A DNA stretch of 64,000 bases from Phycicoccus elongatus Lp2 (GTDB lineage Bacteria; Actinomycetota; Actinomycetes; Actinomycetales; Dermatophilaceae). The notes under the pieces were generated by a model, which was not told the DNA's origin, ran no database searches, and was given only the letters and a program-made list of their open reading frames with translations. This document shows positions 49,699 through 58,638 of this stretch, piece after piece (position 1 is the stretch's first letter; each line of letters opens with the position of its first letter). The DNA lies in the NCBI RefSeq assembly GCF_000367525.1, contig NZ_HF570956.1, positions 909,582-973,581 of the forward strand. The letters are read 5' to 3'. The position numbers and the translations under genes are program-made.

Positions 49699-50856
49699 AT
49701 GCGAACTCCCGTCCTCGGCTGCCTCGTCGTGGCTGCGCTGCTGGCGGCCTGCACCGGCGAGTCCCGGCCGAGCACGCCGGGCCCATCCGGCGCACCGACC
49801 GGCGCGGGCACACCTTCGGCCGGTCAGCCCTTCGTCGTCACCCCCGTGGCGACCCTCGACCAGCCGTGGTCGATGACGTTCCTGCCCGACGGCCGGGCGC
49901 TGGTCGCCGAGCGCCCGGGTCGACTGCTCCTCGTCGACGTCGTCCAGGGCAGCACGACCGCGGTCGAGGGCGTCCCCGAGGTCGTCGACGCCGGTCAGGG
50001 CGGCCTCCACGACGTGATCCTGGCGCCCGACACCGGCGGTGAGCCCACGGCATACCTCTCCTGGGTGGAGGCCGGCGAGGGTGTGACCGGCGGCGTCGTC
50101 GGTCGGGCCCGGCTCGACGTCACCGGCACCCCCACGCTGCGCGGACTCGAAGTCATCTGGCGGCAGACCCCGAAGACGTCCGGCGACGGGCACTTCTCAC
50201 TGCGCCTGGCCGTCGACCCCACCGGCGAGCACCTCTTCGTCACCTCCGGCGAACGCCAGAAGATGCAGCCTGCCCAGGACCTCACCAACACGCTCGGGAC
50301 AATCGTCCGGCTCACCCCCGACGGCGGGGCCGCGCCAGACAATCCGTATGCCGCGCGGGGTGGGGTGAGCGCGCAGATCTGGTCCCACGGACATCGCAAC
50401 CCACTGGGGATCGCCTTCGACGCCCAGGGGCGGCTGTGGGCCGACGAGATGGGCCCCCGTGGAGGCGATGAGGTCAATCTCATCGAGCGCGGAGCGAACT
50501 ACGGCTGGCCGCTGGCGTCCAATGGGTCGCACTACAGCGGTCAGGACATCCCCGACCATGTGGCCGGCGATGGGTTCGCGGCCCCCGCCGTCTGGTGGAA
50601 TCCCTCCATCTCACCTGCCGGGCTGATGATCTATGACGGAACCGCCTTTCCGCAGTGGCGCGGCGACGCCTTCCTCGGCGCCCTGTCCGGCCAGGCCCTC
50701 ATCCGAGTGGATCTCGACGGCACGAGCGCGGCCAAGGGTGACCAGTGGTCGATGGGGGCACGGATCCGCGAGGTCGAGCAGGGTCCTGATGGCGCGATCT
50801 GGGTCCTCGAGGACGGCGAGGGCGGGCGGCTTCTGCGACTCGACCCCGCGGCCTGA
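49699..50856 (+). CDS. PQQ-dependent sugar dehydrogenase-like lipoprotein
   Basis: A 385-residue lipoprotein (signal peptide ending 'LLAAC', Cys18) of the soluble glucose/aldose dehydrogenase family, a six-bladed beta-propeller. Family motifs: 'LDQPWSMTFLPDGRALVAERPGRL', 'GGLHDVIL', 'SGERQKMQPAQD', 'WSHGHRNPLGIAFD', 'DEMGPRGGDEVNLIERGANYGWP'. It likely oxidises sugars at the outer face if PQQ is available; no PQQ synthesis genes are seen. The ATG at 49699 has AAAGGAA ten bases upstream. Confidence 0.88.
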   Translation: MRTPVLGCLVVAALLAACTGESRPSTPGPSGAPTGAGTPSAGQPFVVTPVATLDQPWSMTFLPDGRALVAERPGRLLLVDVVQGSTTAVEGVPEVVDAGQGGLHDVILAPDTGGEPTAYLSWVEAGEGVTGGVVGRARLDVTGTPTLRGLEVIWRQTPKTSGDGHFSLRLAVDPTGEHLFVTSGERQKMQPAQDLTNTLGTIVRLTPDGGAAPDNPYAARGGVSAQIWSHGHRNPLGIAFDAQGRLWADEMGPRGGDEVNLIERGANYGWPLASNGSHYSGQDIPDHVAGDGFAAPAVWWNPSISPAGLMIYDGTAFPQWRGDAFLGALSGQALIRVDLDGTSAAKGDQWSMGARIREVEQGPDGAIWVLEDGEGGRLLRLDPAA

Positions 50857-50882
50857 GGGCGTCCGGTCCGAGGGTTCGGTGG

Positions 50883-51680
50883 TCAGCGAACGCGGCGCGG
50901 AGCCACGGCCAGGTCCGGGCCTTCGGGTGCGCCCGTGCCCTTGAAGGCCAACCAGACATAGGTCGGCACGGCGGGGAGGAGCGCAGCGAGAGCCCGCTCC
51001 GGCAGTCGGCTCACCCAGGCGGGCACGATGTCGTCGCCGGCGAATGCCACGGGGTCGGCGAGCACGGGCAACGTGTAGTCCCAGACGTCGTAGGCAGCGA
51101 AGAGCCGCCGCAGTCCCGCCGGCGTGTAGTAGTGCTCGTAGTAGTGATCACCCTTGCCCGCCAGCCGGAGGTAGCGATCCGCGAGCCGTTGCGGGAGCCA
51201 CGACAGCAAGGGCAATCGGTGATGCGGCTCGAGGACCTGCCACTTGTGCCCGACGCCCAGGTAGAGGACCCCACCGGGTCGCAGCACGCGATGGATGGCG
51301 GCGACGACGGCCTCGGGGTTCACGACGTGTTCGTAGATGTGGTTGAGGACGACGACGTCCATCGAATCGTCCGCGAAGGGCAAGTCCTCCCCGCGCGCCA
51401 CCTGGAAGTCGACCCGGTCTCCGAAGCGCTGGCGCGCCTTGGCCAGGCCGGGTTCGTCGATGTCGACGCCGTGCGTGGCCGCACCGGCCAGGGCCAGCTC
51501 GTCGGCAATGAAGCCGGCCGAGCACCCGACATCGAGGGCTCGCAGGCCCGACAGGTCCTCGACGCCGAGGCCGTGACGAATGACCGCGATCAGCTTGCGC
51601 GCCTTCTGCCGACGTTTGCCCTCGTCGAGCATCGTGGCCATCTGCTCGGAGTAGGCAAGTTGCTCTTCGCGCTCACTCAT
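50883..51680 (-). CDS. SAM-dependent methyltransferase (class I)
   Basis: A 265-residue soluble enzyme with a Rossmann-type methyltransferase domain: SAM-binding 'ALDVGCSAGFIADELA' near residue 48, acidic 'HGVDIDEPG', 'MDVVVLNHIYEHV' and 'HRVLRPGGVLYLG'. It is probably part of the surface-glycan cluster. The start is blurred by a 10-base tandem repeat (51673-51692): ATG at 51680 or GTG at 51686. The upstream flippase-like gene ends at 51693. Confidence 0.85.
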   Translation of the reverse strand: MSEREEQLAYSEQMATMLDEGKRRQKARKLIAVIRHGLGVEDLSGLRALDVGCSAGFIADELALAGAATHGVDIDEPGLAKARQRFGDRVDFQVARGEDLPFADDSMDVVVLNHIYEHVVNPEAVVAAIHRVLRPGGVLYLGVGHKWQVLEPHHRLPLLSWLPQRLADRYLRLAGKGDHYYEHYYTPAGLRRLFAAYDVWDYTLPVLADPVAFAGDDIVPAWVSRLPERALAALLPAVPTYVWLAFKGTGAPEGPDLAVAPRRVR

Positions 51681-51692
51681 GATCACTCATGA

Positions 51693-52634
51693 TCACTGCT
51701 CACCGCTCCCGATGAGGTGGTGCCGTCGGGCCCAGAGGTAGGCGCCACCGGCCACGAGCAGGTCAATGACCACCGACAGGAAGCGGTGCACGACGACGAC
51801 GGCGGTGGCCGCCGCGGTCGACGTGAAGGGAGCCAGCATGAGGACGAGCAACCCGTCGCGGACACCGAATCCGGCGGGAACGAGCACCGAGAACATGCCG
51901 ATCGCGGCCGCGAGGCAGAACCCGCAGACGGCCGCGAGGAAGAGCGTGCGTCCCTCGACGTCGGGAGCCAGTCCGGCGGCCAGCACCCAGGCCGCGGCAC
52001 CCATCGCGACCCAGGCGCCGACGAAGAACACGACGGTGGTGGCCAGCGCACGCGCACTGAGCGGCTGCGGCAACGGCTGGCGACCGAGCAGGCGCAGCCC
52101 TCGGTCGAGCAGTGCATTGAGCAGCCGCGGCCAGAGCACGACGACGGCGAGCAGGATGGCCAGGACGACCCACCAGGGCGAGACGGCGTCCTCCGGGGCG
52201 CGCCGCAGCAGCAGCGGCACCGCAGGAAGGCCGACGAGGGTGCCGGTGAGGGCAGCGAGCGCGATGTTGAGGAGCCCGGCCACGCCCAGCGTGCGGCGAG
52301 GGACACCCAGGCGCCCGCCCATGTCCGCCTGCACGGCGATGCTCCAGAGCGAGCCGGGGAGATACTTGCCCAGTTGTCCGACGAAGAAGACACTCGCGCT
52401 GGACGGCAACGGCAAGGGCGTGCCGAGGTCGGCGAGCAGAACCCGCCAGCCCACGAGCGTCAGCCAGGGCGCGACGAGGGCGAGCAGGAAGGCACCACCC
52501 AGGGATATCCAGGAGAGCCGGGCCAACTCTGGCGCCACCTTGTCCCAATTGCCCTGCAGCGCAACGAAGATCGCGACGAGCACGAGGAGGCCGACGACGA
52601 TCCGCGCGCCGTCGAGCAGTCGCTGCCTGGTCAC
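51693..52634 (-). CDS. Flippase-like membrane protein (UPF0104/lysyl-PG synthase TM family)
   Basis: A 313-residue integral membrane protein with about eight transmembrane helices. 'FFVGQLGKYLPGSLWSIAVQADMG' near residue 82 is the family hallmark shared with the membrane domain of lysylphosphatidylglycerol synthase (AglD-like). Members near glycosyltransferases are thought to assist lipid-linked sugar transfer. GTG start at 52634, nine bases after the previous glycosyltransferase, and 12 bases before the methyltransferase; one transcript is likely. Confidence 0.85.
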   Translation of the reverse strand: MTRQRLLDGARIVVGLLVLVAIFVALQGNWDKVAPELARLSWISLGGAFLLALVAPWLTLVGWRVLLADLGTPLPLPSSASVFFVGQLGKYLPGSLWSIAVQADMGGRLGVPRRTLGVAGLLNIALAALTGTLVGLPAVPLLLRRAPEDAVSPWWVVLAILLAVVVLWPRLLNALLDRGLRLLGRQPLPQPLSARALATTVVFFVGAWVAMGAAAWVLAAGLAPDVEGRTLFLAAVCGFCLAAAIGMFSVLVPAGFGVRDGLLVLMLAPFTSTAAATAVVVVHRFLSVVIDLLVAGGAYLWARRHHLIGSGEQ

Positions 52635-52643
52635 CGGTCTCGC

Positions 52644-54569
52644 CTATCGCCGACGGAAGGTCAGCCGCAGGATCCCGTATGCCGCGGGGTCGCCTCCCGC
52701 GACCGCGCCCCCGTCGCGACGCATGCGGCGCATGAGGTCACCGTCCAGGTCGCCGACGAGCACCAGGCCGAGGTCGCCGGCGCGTGCCAGGACACCCCGG
52801 ATGTCGGCCGGGGTGAGCGCCCACTCGGGGTCGCCCTCTCCGAGCGGCAGGGTGATGACGAGCAGGCCGCCGGAACGCAGTGCCCACGAGGCCTGACCGA
52901 GGGCATGGTCGATGTCGTCGGCCGCGCACCCACCGGGATGGAGGCGGGTGATGACGTCCAGGCTCGCGGTGTCGACGTCGAGGACCTCGACCGAGGTCCG
53001 CCGACCGGTCAACTCCAGCTCGACCGGGGCGAAGCCCAGCGCCCGCACCCAACGCGACAGCGGGCTCTTGGTGCCGGACTCGTCGACGATGACGGCGTCG
53101 CGGCGCCCATCGCCGTCGGTGATCCGCACGATGGCGGCCAGGGCACCGAGCGCCGCCCAGGCAGCCACCGCGTCGGCGCACTTGGGGAGCCCGAGGTCGG
53201 CAGCGGACTGCCGTGCGTCGACGGCGTCGCTGTCCAGGGTGAGGACGTCGGACGGTCGGATCCAGTCGGGGAAGTCGGTGGGACGCAGCGCCAGGACCGG
53301 CGTCGACCGCAGCCGAGCGCGCAGTCCGGCGACCTGGTTGCGCACCCGCCCGCCGATGCTGTTGGCCGGTGGTGGGACCGGCCGGTCACCGATCGCGTCC
53401 GATTCGGCACTGGCCAAGGCCTCGAGCGCGCCGACATAGTGCGCCCAGGGCCCCGACTCGTCGAGGGGACGCACGCTGGAACGCAACTGCGCGGCATACG
53501 AAGGGTCGGCGAGGCGGGTCAGGGCGGCGGTGAGGGCCGGCACGTCGCCGGGTGGCACGAGCAGGCCGTCGACCTCGTCGCGGACCTGCTCGGCGAAGGT
53601 GCCGACCGACGACGCGATGACGGGCAGGCCGTGGCGGCGGGCGAGCAGGACGTTCTGGGACGCCGTGGCATCGCGGTAGGTGAGGGCCAGGACGTCGTGC
53701 CGGGCGAGCAACTCGGGGATCCGGTCGGCGGGGACATATCCCCCGTGGACCTCGACCCGGTCCTTGAGCCGTGGGTCGCGCGCCAACTCCTTGACGGTGC
53801 GGCCGGCGTCTCCCCACATCTCACCGGCGACCGTGACGGTGACGTCCGGAACCTCCTTGGCGGCCTCGAGCAGCAGGTCGACGCCCTTGTAGTCACGCAC
53901 GATGCCCAGGGCAAGGATGCGAGTGCGCCCGTCCCCGGGCACGGCGGTGATCGCCGGGCCACCGGGCAGATGGGGTGGCAGGTCGAGTTCGCGGACGTGC
54001 CGTGCCCCCAGCTCGGTGGCCAGTCGGGCCTGCGCGTCGCTGTGGACGACGACCGAGTCGACCCGCGAGAAGAAGGCGGTGAGCAGTTGGCGGTCGCCGG
54101 GGCGGGCCTCGTGCGGCAGGACGTTGTGCGCGATGACGATCGTGCGCGGGCCGATGCCGGTCGCATTCGTGCGGGCGGCGCCTGCGGCCCGCAGCAGTGC
54201 CAGGTGGGCCGGGATGACCGGTGGGATGACGTGCACGACGATGATCGCGTCCATGTCGGCCAGCCGGCGACCGGTGCGGATCCAGGTGTCCGGACGCGCC
54301 CAGGACAGCGCGCGAATGGTGCGCGGGAAGGGCTCGACATCGGGAGCGCCCCCGGGCACGGCCTGCTCTCCCGGGTAGATCAGGCTCGGGTAGAGATGGC
54401 TCCACGACACCAGGGTGACGTCGTGCCCGGCGTCGGCGAGTTCGTGCGCCAAGGTGGTCGTGTGGGACGCCACGCCACCCTTGTAGGGATGGCTGGGTCC
54501 GACCACCGCGATCTTGAGCGCAGCGGGCGATGTGAGATCCCGCCCGCCGATGACGTTGTCAGACACCAT
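52644..54569 (-). CDS. Glycosyltransferase family 4 fused to a methyltransferase-like domain
   Basis: A 641-residue protein. Residues about 18-400 form a GT-B glycosyltransferase ('IAVVGPSHPYKGGVASHTTTLAHEL', 'LALGIVRDYKGVDLLLEAAKEV', 'TYRDATASQNVLLARRHGLPVIAS'). Residues about 430-641 look like a class I methyltransferase fold: 'SVEVLDVDTASLDVITRLHPGG' and 'SWALRSGGLLVITLPLG' resemble its motifs, though the usual glycine-rich SAM loop is not clear. It overlaps the GT2 gene upstream by 11 bases. Confidence 0.8.
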   Translation of the reverse strand: MVSDNVIGGRDLTSPAALKIAVVGPSHPYKGGVASHTTTLAHELADAGHDVTLVSWSHLYPSLIYPGEQAVPGGAPDVEPFPRTIRALSWARPDTWIRTGRRLADMDAIIVVHVIPPVIPAHLALLRAAGAARTNATGIGPRTIVIAHNVLPHEARPGDRQLLTAFFSRVDSVVVHSDAQARLATELGARHVRELDLPPHLPGGPAITAVPGDGRTRILALGIVRDYKGVDLLLEAAKEVPDVTVTVAGEMWGDAGRTVKELARDPRLKDRVEVHGGYVPADRIPELLARHDVLALTYRDATASQNVLLARRHGLPVIASSVGTFAEQVRDEVDGLLVPPGDVPALTAALTRLADPSYAAQLRSSVRPLDESGPWAHYVGALEALASAESDAIGDRPVPPPANSIGGRVRNQVAGLRARLRSTPVLALRPTDFPDWIRPSDVLTLDSDAVDARQSAADLGLPKCADAVAAWAALGALAAIVRITDGDGRRDAVIVDESGTKSPLSRWVRALGFAPVELELTGRRTSVEVLDVDTASLDVITRLHPGGCAADDIDHALGQASWALRSGGLLVITLPLGEGDPEWALTPADIRGVLARAGDLGLVLVGDLDGDLMRRMRRDGGAVAGGDPAAYGILRLTFRRR

Positions 54570-55578
54570 CTCTCGATCTCACGACGAGGTCGGACAGCAG
54601 GGCGAGGGAGCCGATCATCACGCCACTGACGACGAGGAGCACCGTGTTGGCGGGGAAGTAGAAGGGGTGACGCACCATGTCGACCACGCCCTTGACGACG
54701 CCGAGGAGGATCAGCCAGATGGCCGGCGGCATGAGGACCTTGAGGGGGTCGAAGTACATGACCATCCGCAGCACCTGGAGGATGTAGCGGTAGGCATCGG
54801 AGACGAAGTGGAACTTGCTCGTCCCGGCTCGCTTGGCATAGGTGGTCTCGACGTACTTGATGTCGTGCTGGTTGGACAGGAAGGCGATCGTGATCGTCGT
54901 GACGCACGAGAAGCCGGCCGGGAGCAACCGCAGGTAGGGCAGCGCCACCTCGCGGCGGAAGGCCCGCAGCCCACTGTTGAGGTCGGGGATCTTGGTCTTG
55001 GTCAGCCATTCGGCGACCTTGCGGATGAACCACTTGGCGGGGACCCGGGCCCACTTGTGGGTACCCTCCTCGGTGGTCCGCGCCCCCACGACCTGGTCAT
55101 AGGTCGCGTCGTCGCGCAGGATGCGGACCAGGTCCGGGATCTTCTCGTTCTCGTAGGTCATGTCCGCATCGGTCCACACGACGACCTCGCCGCGGGCCTG
55201 CTGGGTGCCGATCCGGCGGGCCGTGCCGGAGCCACCGTTGCGCCGGAAGGGCAGGATGCGCAGGTGGGCGTAACGCTGGGCCGCATCGCGCAGCACCGCG
55301 AGCGTGTCGTCGGTGCTCGCGTCGTCGATGCAGAGCACCTCATAACTGAACTCGCTGGCGTTCATCGTCGCCGTGATGCGCTCGATCTCCTTGAGCACGT
55401 GGGCGCCCTCGTTGTAGCAGGGCAGCACGATTGTCACGTAGGGCGCCGGTCCCGCGCCGGCGGGCCCGTCCTCGATGGGGTATGCCGCGTGCCCGGCGTG
55501 GCGGGAGATCGCACCGTAGTGGGGGCTGGTGCTGGGCGGGGTGACCGGAATCAACTCGGTCTCGGCGTGCTCGTTCAT
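54559..55578 (-). CDS. Glycosyltransferase family 2, polyprenyl-phosphate type
   Basis: A 339-residue GT2 enzyme like dolichol/polyprenyl-phosphate mannosyl- or glucosyltransferases. 'YVTIVLPCYNEGAHVLKEIERI' near residue 50, 'LCIDDASTDDTLAVL' and the metal-binding DxD in 'VVWTDADMTYENEKI' are present. Two C-terminal hydrophobic segments near residues 270-330 anchor it to the membrane. Start ATG at 55578 with TAGGCT eight bases upstream. First gene of a four-gene minus-strand unit ending with the methyltransferase. Confidence 0.88.
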   Translation of the reverse strand: MNEHAETELIPVTPPSTSPHYGAISRHAGHAAYPIEDGPAGAGPAPYVTIVLPCYNEGAHVLKEIERITATMNASEFSYEVLCIDDASTDDTLAVLRDAAQRYAHLRILPFRRNGGSGTARRIGTQQARGEVVVWTDADMTYENEKIPDLVRILRDDATYDQVVGARTTEEGTHKWARVPAKWFIRKVAEWLTKTKIPDLNSGLRAFRREVALPYLRLLPAGFSCVTTITIAFLSNQHDIKYVETTYAKRAGTSKFHFVSDAYRYILQVLRMVMYFDPLKVLMPPAIWLILLGVVKGVVDMVRHPFYFPANTVLLVVSGVMIGSLALLSDLVVRSRDGV

Positions 55579-55619
55579 CGCCGTCGAGCCTACCCGCGCG
55601 ATGTGAGAGCGTAGGTCCC

Positions 55620-56420
55620 ATGGCCGGCCTGTCGACCGACGCGATCCTCACCCTGCTCCAGGAGGTGGCCGCCGACCTCATCACTTCGCGCTTCCGGTCC
55701 CTGACCGAGCACCAGGTCATGGAGAAGAACCCCGGGGACCTGGTCACCGTGGCCGACCGGGAGGCGGAGGTGGCGATCACGGCGGCGTTGACCGCGGCAT
55801 ACCCCGACGTCGTCGTGCTCGGTGAGGAGGCGCACAGCGCCGACCCGAGCCTGCTCGAGCGCTACCTCGCCGCCGACCACACCTTCACCGTGGACCCCGT
55901 GGATGGGACCAAGAACTTCGTCGAGGGCTCGCCCGACCATGCCGTCATGGTCGCCGAGTCGCGCGCAGACGAGACGGTGCGCGCGTGGATCTGGCAGCCG
56001 GAGCACGAGGTGGCGTGGGTGGCCGAGCGCGGTGCAGGGGTGTGGCGCAACGGCACCCGCGTGGTGCGGACCCCGCTCCGGGACGTGTCAGCAGCTCTGG
56101 GCGCGACGTCGACCTGGGCGCTGCGCGGCAAGCAACTGGGCCACCTGCCGACCATGCGCCTGTCCTGGGTCTGCTGCGGCGTGGACTACCCGCACCTGCT
56201 CGACGGCGACTGCGACTACATCATCTACACCCGGAGCAACGCCTGGGATCACCTCCCCGGCACCCTCATGGTCGCCGAGGCCGGTGGGGCCTTCGGGCAG
56301 GCCGACGGCTCGCCCTACACCCGCCGCTCGGACGTGCGCGGCCTGGTCGTGGCCGCCGACCCGCAGACATATGCCATGGTGCAGCCGCTCGCGCAGGAGG
56401 CACTCACGCGGTCTCGCTGA
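55620..56420 (+). CDS. Inositol monophosphatase family phosphatase
   Basis: A 266-residue Mg-dependent phosphatase of the IMPase/FBPase/CysQ superfamily. Metal-binding motifs 'VVLGEEAH' near residue 65, 'FTVDPVDGTKNFVEGSPDHAVMV' near 90 and 'SNAWDHLPGTLMVAEAGG' near 204 are intact. The substrate could be inositol phosphate, histidinol phosphate or a sugar phosphate; sequence alone cannot decide. It is divergent from the GT2 gene and converges on the large membrane protein. Confidence 0.85.
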   Translation: MAGLSTDAILTLLQEVAADLITSRFRSLTEHQVMEKNPGDLVTVADREAEVAITAALTAAYPDVVVLGEEAHSADPSLLERYLAADHTFTVDPVDGTKNFVEGSPDHAVMVAESRADETVRAWIWQPEHEVAWVAERGAGVWRNGTRVVRTPLRDVSAALGATSTWALRGKQLGHLPTMRLSWVCCGVDYPHLLDGDCDYIIYTRSNAWDHLPGTLMVAEAGGAFGQADGSPYTRRSDVRGLVVAADPQTYAMVQPLAQEALTRSR

Positions 56421-56435
56421 CGTGGCCGCGTGGGA

Positions 56436-58598
56436 TCAGGGCCTGGCGAGGCGGACCACGAGGGCCAGCGGATCGAGGTGGCTGGGTCGGCGCTCGAGAG
56501 CATGTTCGCTCTCCTGGACCGTCTGGTCGACGATCGTCATCCACTCCCCCAGTCCCGAGACAGCGCTGCTCTGGTCATCGTCCGCCGACAGGTAGACGAG
56601 CCTTCCGCCCGCTGCCGCAACGCTTCCCCGCACCTGCTGGGCGGCCGCCACCAGTGCCGCCTGGTCTCGGCGCAGAGCAGGACTGGTCGCCAGGGACGCA
56701 TTCCCACACTGGCCCCTCACGACCTGCACCCACTCGTTCGCCGCCCGCGCGTCGACCATGAGCACGACATCGCGGGGCTGAAGTGCCGCGCACACCTGCT
56801 CCACGGCCGTCAATGAACCCGCCTCGACTCGCGCACTTGCGAGCGGCCACGTCGCGAGGGTGGTCGGCACGACCATTCCGACCGCCGCAAGGGCAGCGAC
56901 CGCCCGCCCGACCCCCCGACCCCCCAGTCGAGTGAGGAGAACATGCGGTATGCCGTGGGGCTGAGACGGCGTGTTCTCCTCACTCGACGTGGGGGCTGGG
57001 GGCGTTGGCGACAGTATGGGCACGGATCCAGCGGCGAGGTGGCGGATCGACGCGAGGGCGAGGAGCAGGACCAGCGGGATGGCGATGACGAGGCGACGCT
57101 CGGCCCACGGATGGTCCGGTGTGATCCCCGGCCGCCAGAGCGTCATCAGGGTCGATCCGAGGGCCACCAGCAGGGGCCACGACCAGGGCGGCAGGTCCTG
57201 CGCGGCAACCCATCGCGTGGTCGCATGATGCACGAGCCAGACCAGGGCCAGGGCGGCGAGCACCAAGGAGATCGGACCGAGCCACCAGTTCAGCCAATCG
57301 ACACTCTGCTCGGCATAGGTGCGGGCCCCGTCGACCGGCAGTCCCTGCCGGGTCTGCATGCCGGCGACATAGCGCGCCCCCGGGTCGTTCGGGTCCTGAC
57401 GGGCCGTCATCCAGAGCGGTCTGGAGGCCAGCCCGATGAGGACCAGGGCGGTCAGGCCGCCGACGGCGCGTGGGAGGCGCGCGGCATACCACGGGGGCAG
57501 GCGGGCGCCACGACGCTGCCACCACAACCCGCCGAGCATGACCAGTGCGACGGCGACTCCGATGGCGAGCAGCGGCAGCAGGCTCCCGGCAATGTCGCCG
57601 AGGTAGCGAGGCGACAGTCGTAGGCCGGCCAGCAGGCCGACCCCTGTCGACACACCGACGCCGACGAGCAGGGGTCGCGCCCACACCCGTCGCTGGGCCG
57701 CCGCCAGCCCCACGACGATCAGCAGGAGGATCGCCTCGCGCAGGCCGTCGATGCGCACCAAGGTGGTGCCGCCGACGAGCAGTCCGGCGAGGAGTGCGTG
57801 GCGACGCGCACGGGCGTCATCGGCGCTGGCGGCAAGGCTCAGGGCGAGGAAGCCGCCACCCAGGGTGAGCATCGACAGTGGCTCGGAATAGGTCGAACGC
57901 GAGAGGTGCAGGATCGGGAAGGCCACTGCGGTGACCCCCGCCGCCATGGCTCCCCACCAGGCACCGAGGAATCGGGCAGCCAGCAGGCCAATCGCCAACA
58001 GCCCGAATGCTCCCGCGATTCCCGGCAGCCAGAACGCTGTCCGCGGACCGCCGACCCAGATCCCCAGCCCATAGGTCGCGGCCGGACCGATGACGAACTG
58101 CGGCTGGATCGCCGGGTGGTCCACCCCACCGACCGCGTAGAAGGCCGGACTCGCCAGGGTGATTCCGGGCAACTCCAGGACTCGGGAGCCCCCGAGGATG
58201 TCGGCGTCGACCGGCACGACCCGCGAGCCGGTCGTGGCGAGCGAGATCGCCGCCTGGAGATTGCTCGCCGAGTCGCGCCGCGGGAGGACCTGCTCGGCGT
58301 GCGTGGTTCCTGCCCAGACGGCGAAGGCCACGCAGATCGCGACCAGCACCCCGGTGGCGGCGTTGTTCCGGATTGCCGCGGTTGGCCCCCGCCGGGAACA
58401 ACCGCGGCAATCCGGAACAACGCCGACAAGGAGCCAGGAGCCGACCGCGAACAGCAGGGTGGCGGGGACGACGAGCCAGACCCTCCACCACCCGGCGGCT
58501 GCCAGGACGACGGACAGCGCACAGTGCGCGACCAGCCACAGGCCCGCGGTGACGACGAGGCGCTCCAGGCGCGCGGGCGCGCTCGCTGTCGTCTCCAC
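56436..58598 (-). CDS. Large multi-pass membrane protein with two palindromic inserts (GT39-like)
   Basis: A 720-residue protein with about ten or more transmembrane helices and a small C-terminal outer domain, resembling GT39-type or similar glycosyltransferases. An acidic site after the first helices ('TTHAEQVLPRRDSASNLQAAISLA') would be its candidate active loop. Two insertions are unusual. Residues about 59-80 ('VVPDCRGCSRRGPTAAIRNN') are encoded by a 66 bp palindromic repeat, exactly 22 codons. Residues about 537-558 ('SSEENTPSQPHGIPHVLLTR') are encoded by another inverted repeat. Both sit in loops and keep the frame open. GTG start at 58598, no clear ribosome binding site. Confidence 0.75.
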   Translation of the reverse strand: METTASAPARLERLVVTAGLWLVAHCALSVVLAAAGWWRVWLVVPATLLFAVGSWLLVGVVPDCRGCSRRGPTAAIRNNAATGVLVAICVAFAVWAGTTHAEQVLPRRDSASNLQAAISLATTGSRVVPVDADILGGSRVLELPGITLASPAFYAVGGVDHPAIQPQFVIGPAATYGLGIWVGGPRTAFWLPGIAGAFGLLAIGLLAARFLGAWWGAMAAGVTAVAFPILHLSRSTYSEPLSMLTLGGGFLALSLAASADDARARRHALLAGLLVGGTTLVRIDGLREAILLLIVVGLAAAQRRVWARPLLVGVGVSTGVGLLAGLRLSPRYLGDIAGSLLPLLAIGVAVALVMLGGLWWQRRGARLPPWYAARLPRAVGGLTALVLIGLASRPLWMTARQDPNDPGARYVAGMQTRQGLPVDGARTYAEQSVDWLNWWLGPISLVLAALALVWLVHHATTRWVAAQDLPPWSWPLLVALGSTLMTLWRPGITPDHPWAERRLVIAIPLVLLLALASIRHLAAGSVPILSPTPPAPTSSEENTPSQPHGIPHVLLTRLGGRGVGRAVAALAAVGMVVPTTLATWPLASARVEAGSLTAVEQVCAALQPRDVVLMVDARAANEWVQVVRGQCGNASLATSPALRRDQAALVAAAQQVRGSVAAAGGRLVYLSADDDQSSAVSGLGEWMTIVDQTVQESEHALERRPSHLDPLALVVRLARP
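56927..56988. repeat. Palindromic insert C within the large membrane protein gene
   Basis: Perfect 17-base inverted repeats, GTCGAGTGAGGAGAACA at 56927-56943 and its complement at 56972-56988. The spacer carries an octamer copy, and C-rich/G-rich flanks extend the symmetry imperfectly. It is not related by eye to family 1 or 2, and no second copy is seen in the window. Confidence 0.7.
58359..58424. repeat. Palindromic repeat, family 1, copy B (66 bp), in frame inside a gene
   Basis: Two perfect 26-base inverted repeats around a 14-base centre, beginning GGCGTTGTTCCGGATTGCC. It matches copy A (596-665) nearly base for base except for four missing central bases, and is followed by the same GACA. 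Its length is a multiple of three and it adds 22 codons without a stop. Confidence 0.88.
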
Positions 58599-58626
58599 CC
58601 GCCCAACGGTATGCCGCGTGCTCGCC

Positions 58627-58632
58627 TACGGT
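58627..58632 (+). promoter_or_regulatory. Putative -10 element (TACGGT), leaderless TIGR03089 gene
   Basis: TACGGT, six bases (GGGCAG), then GTG at 58639. Confidence 0.45.
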
Positions 58633-58638
58633 GGGCAG

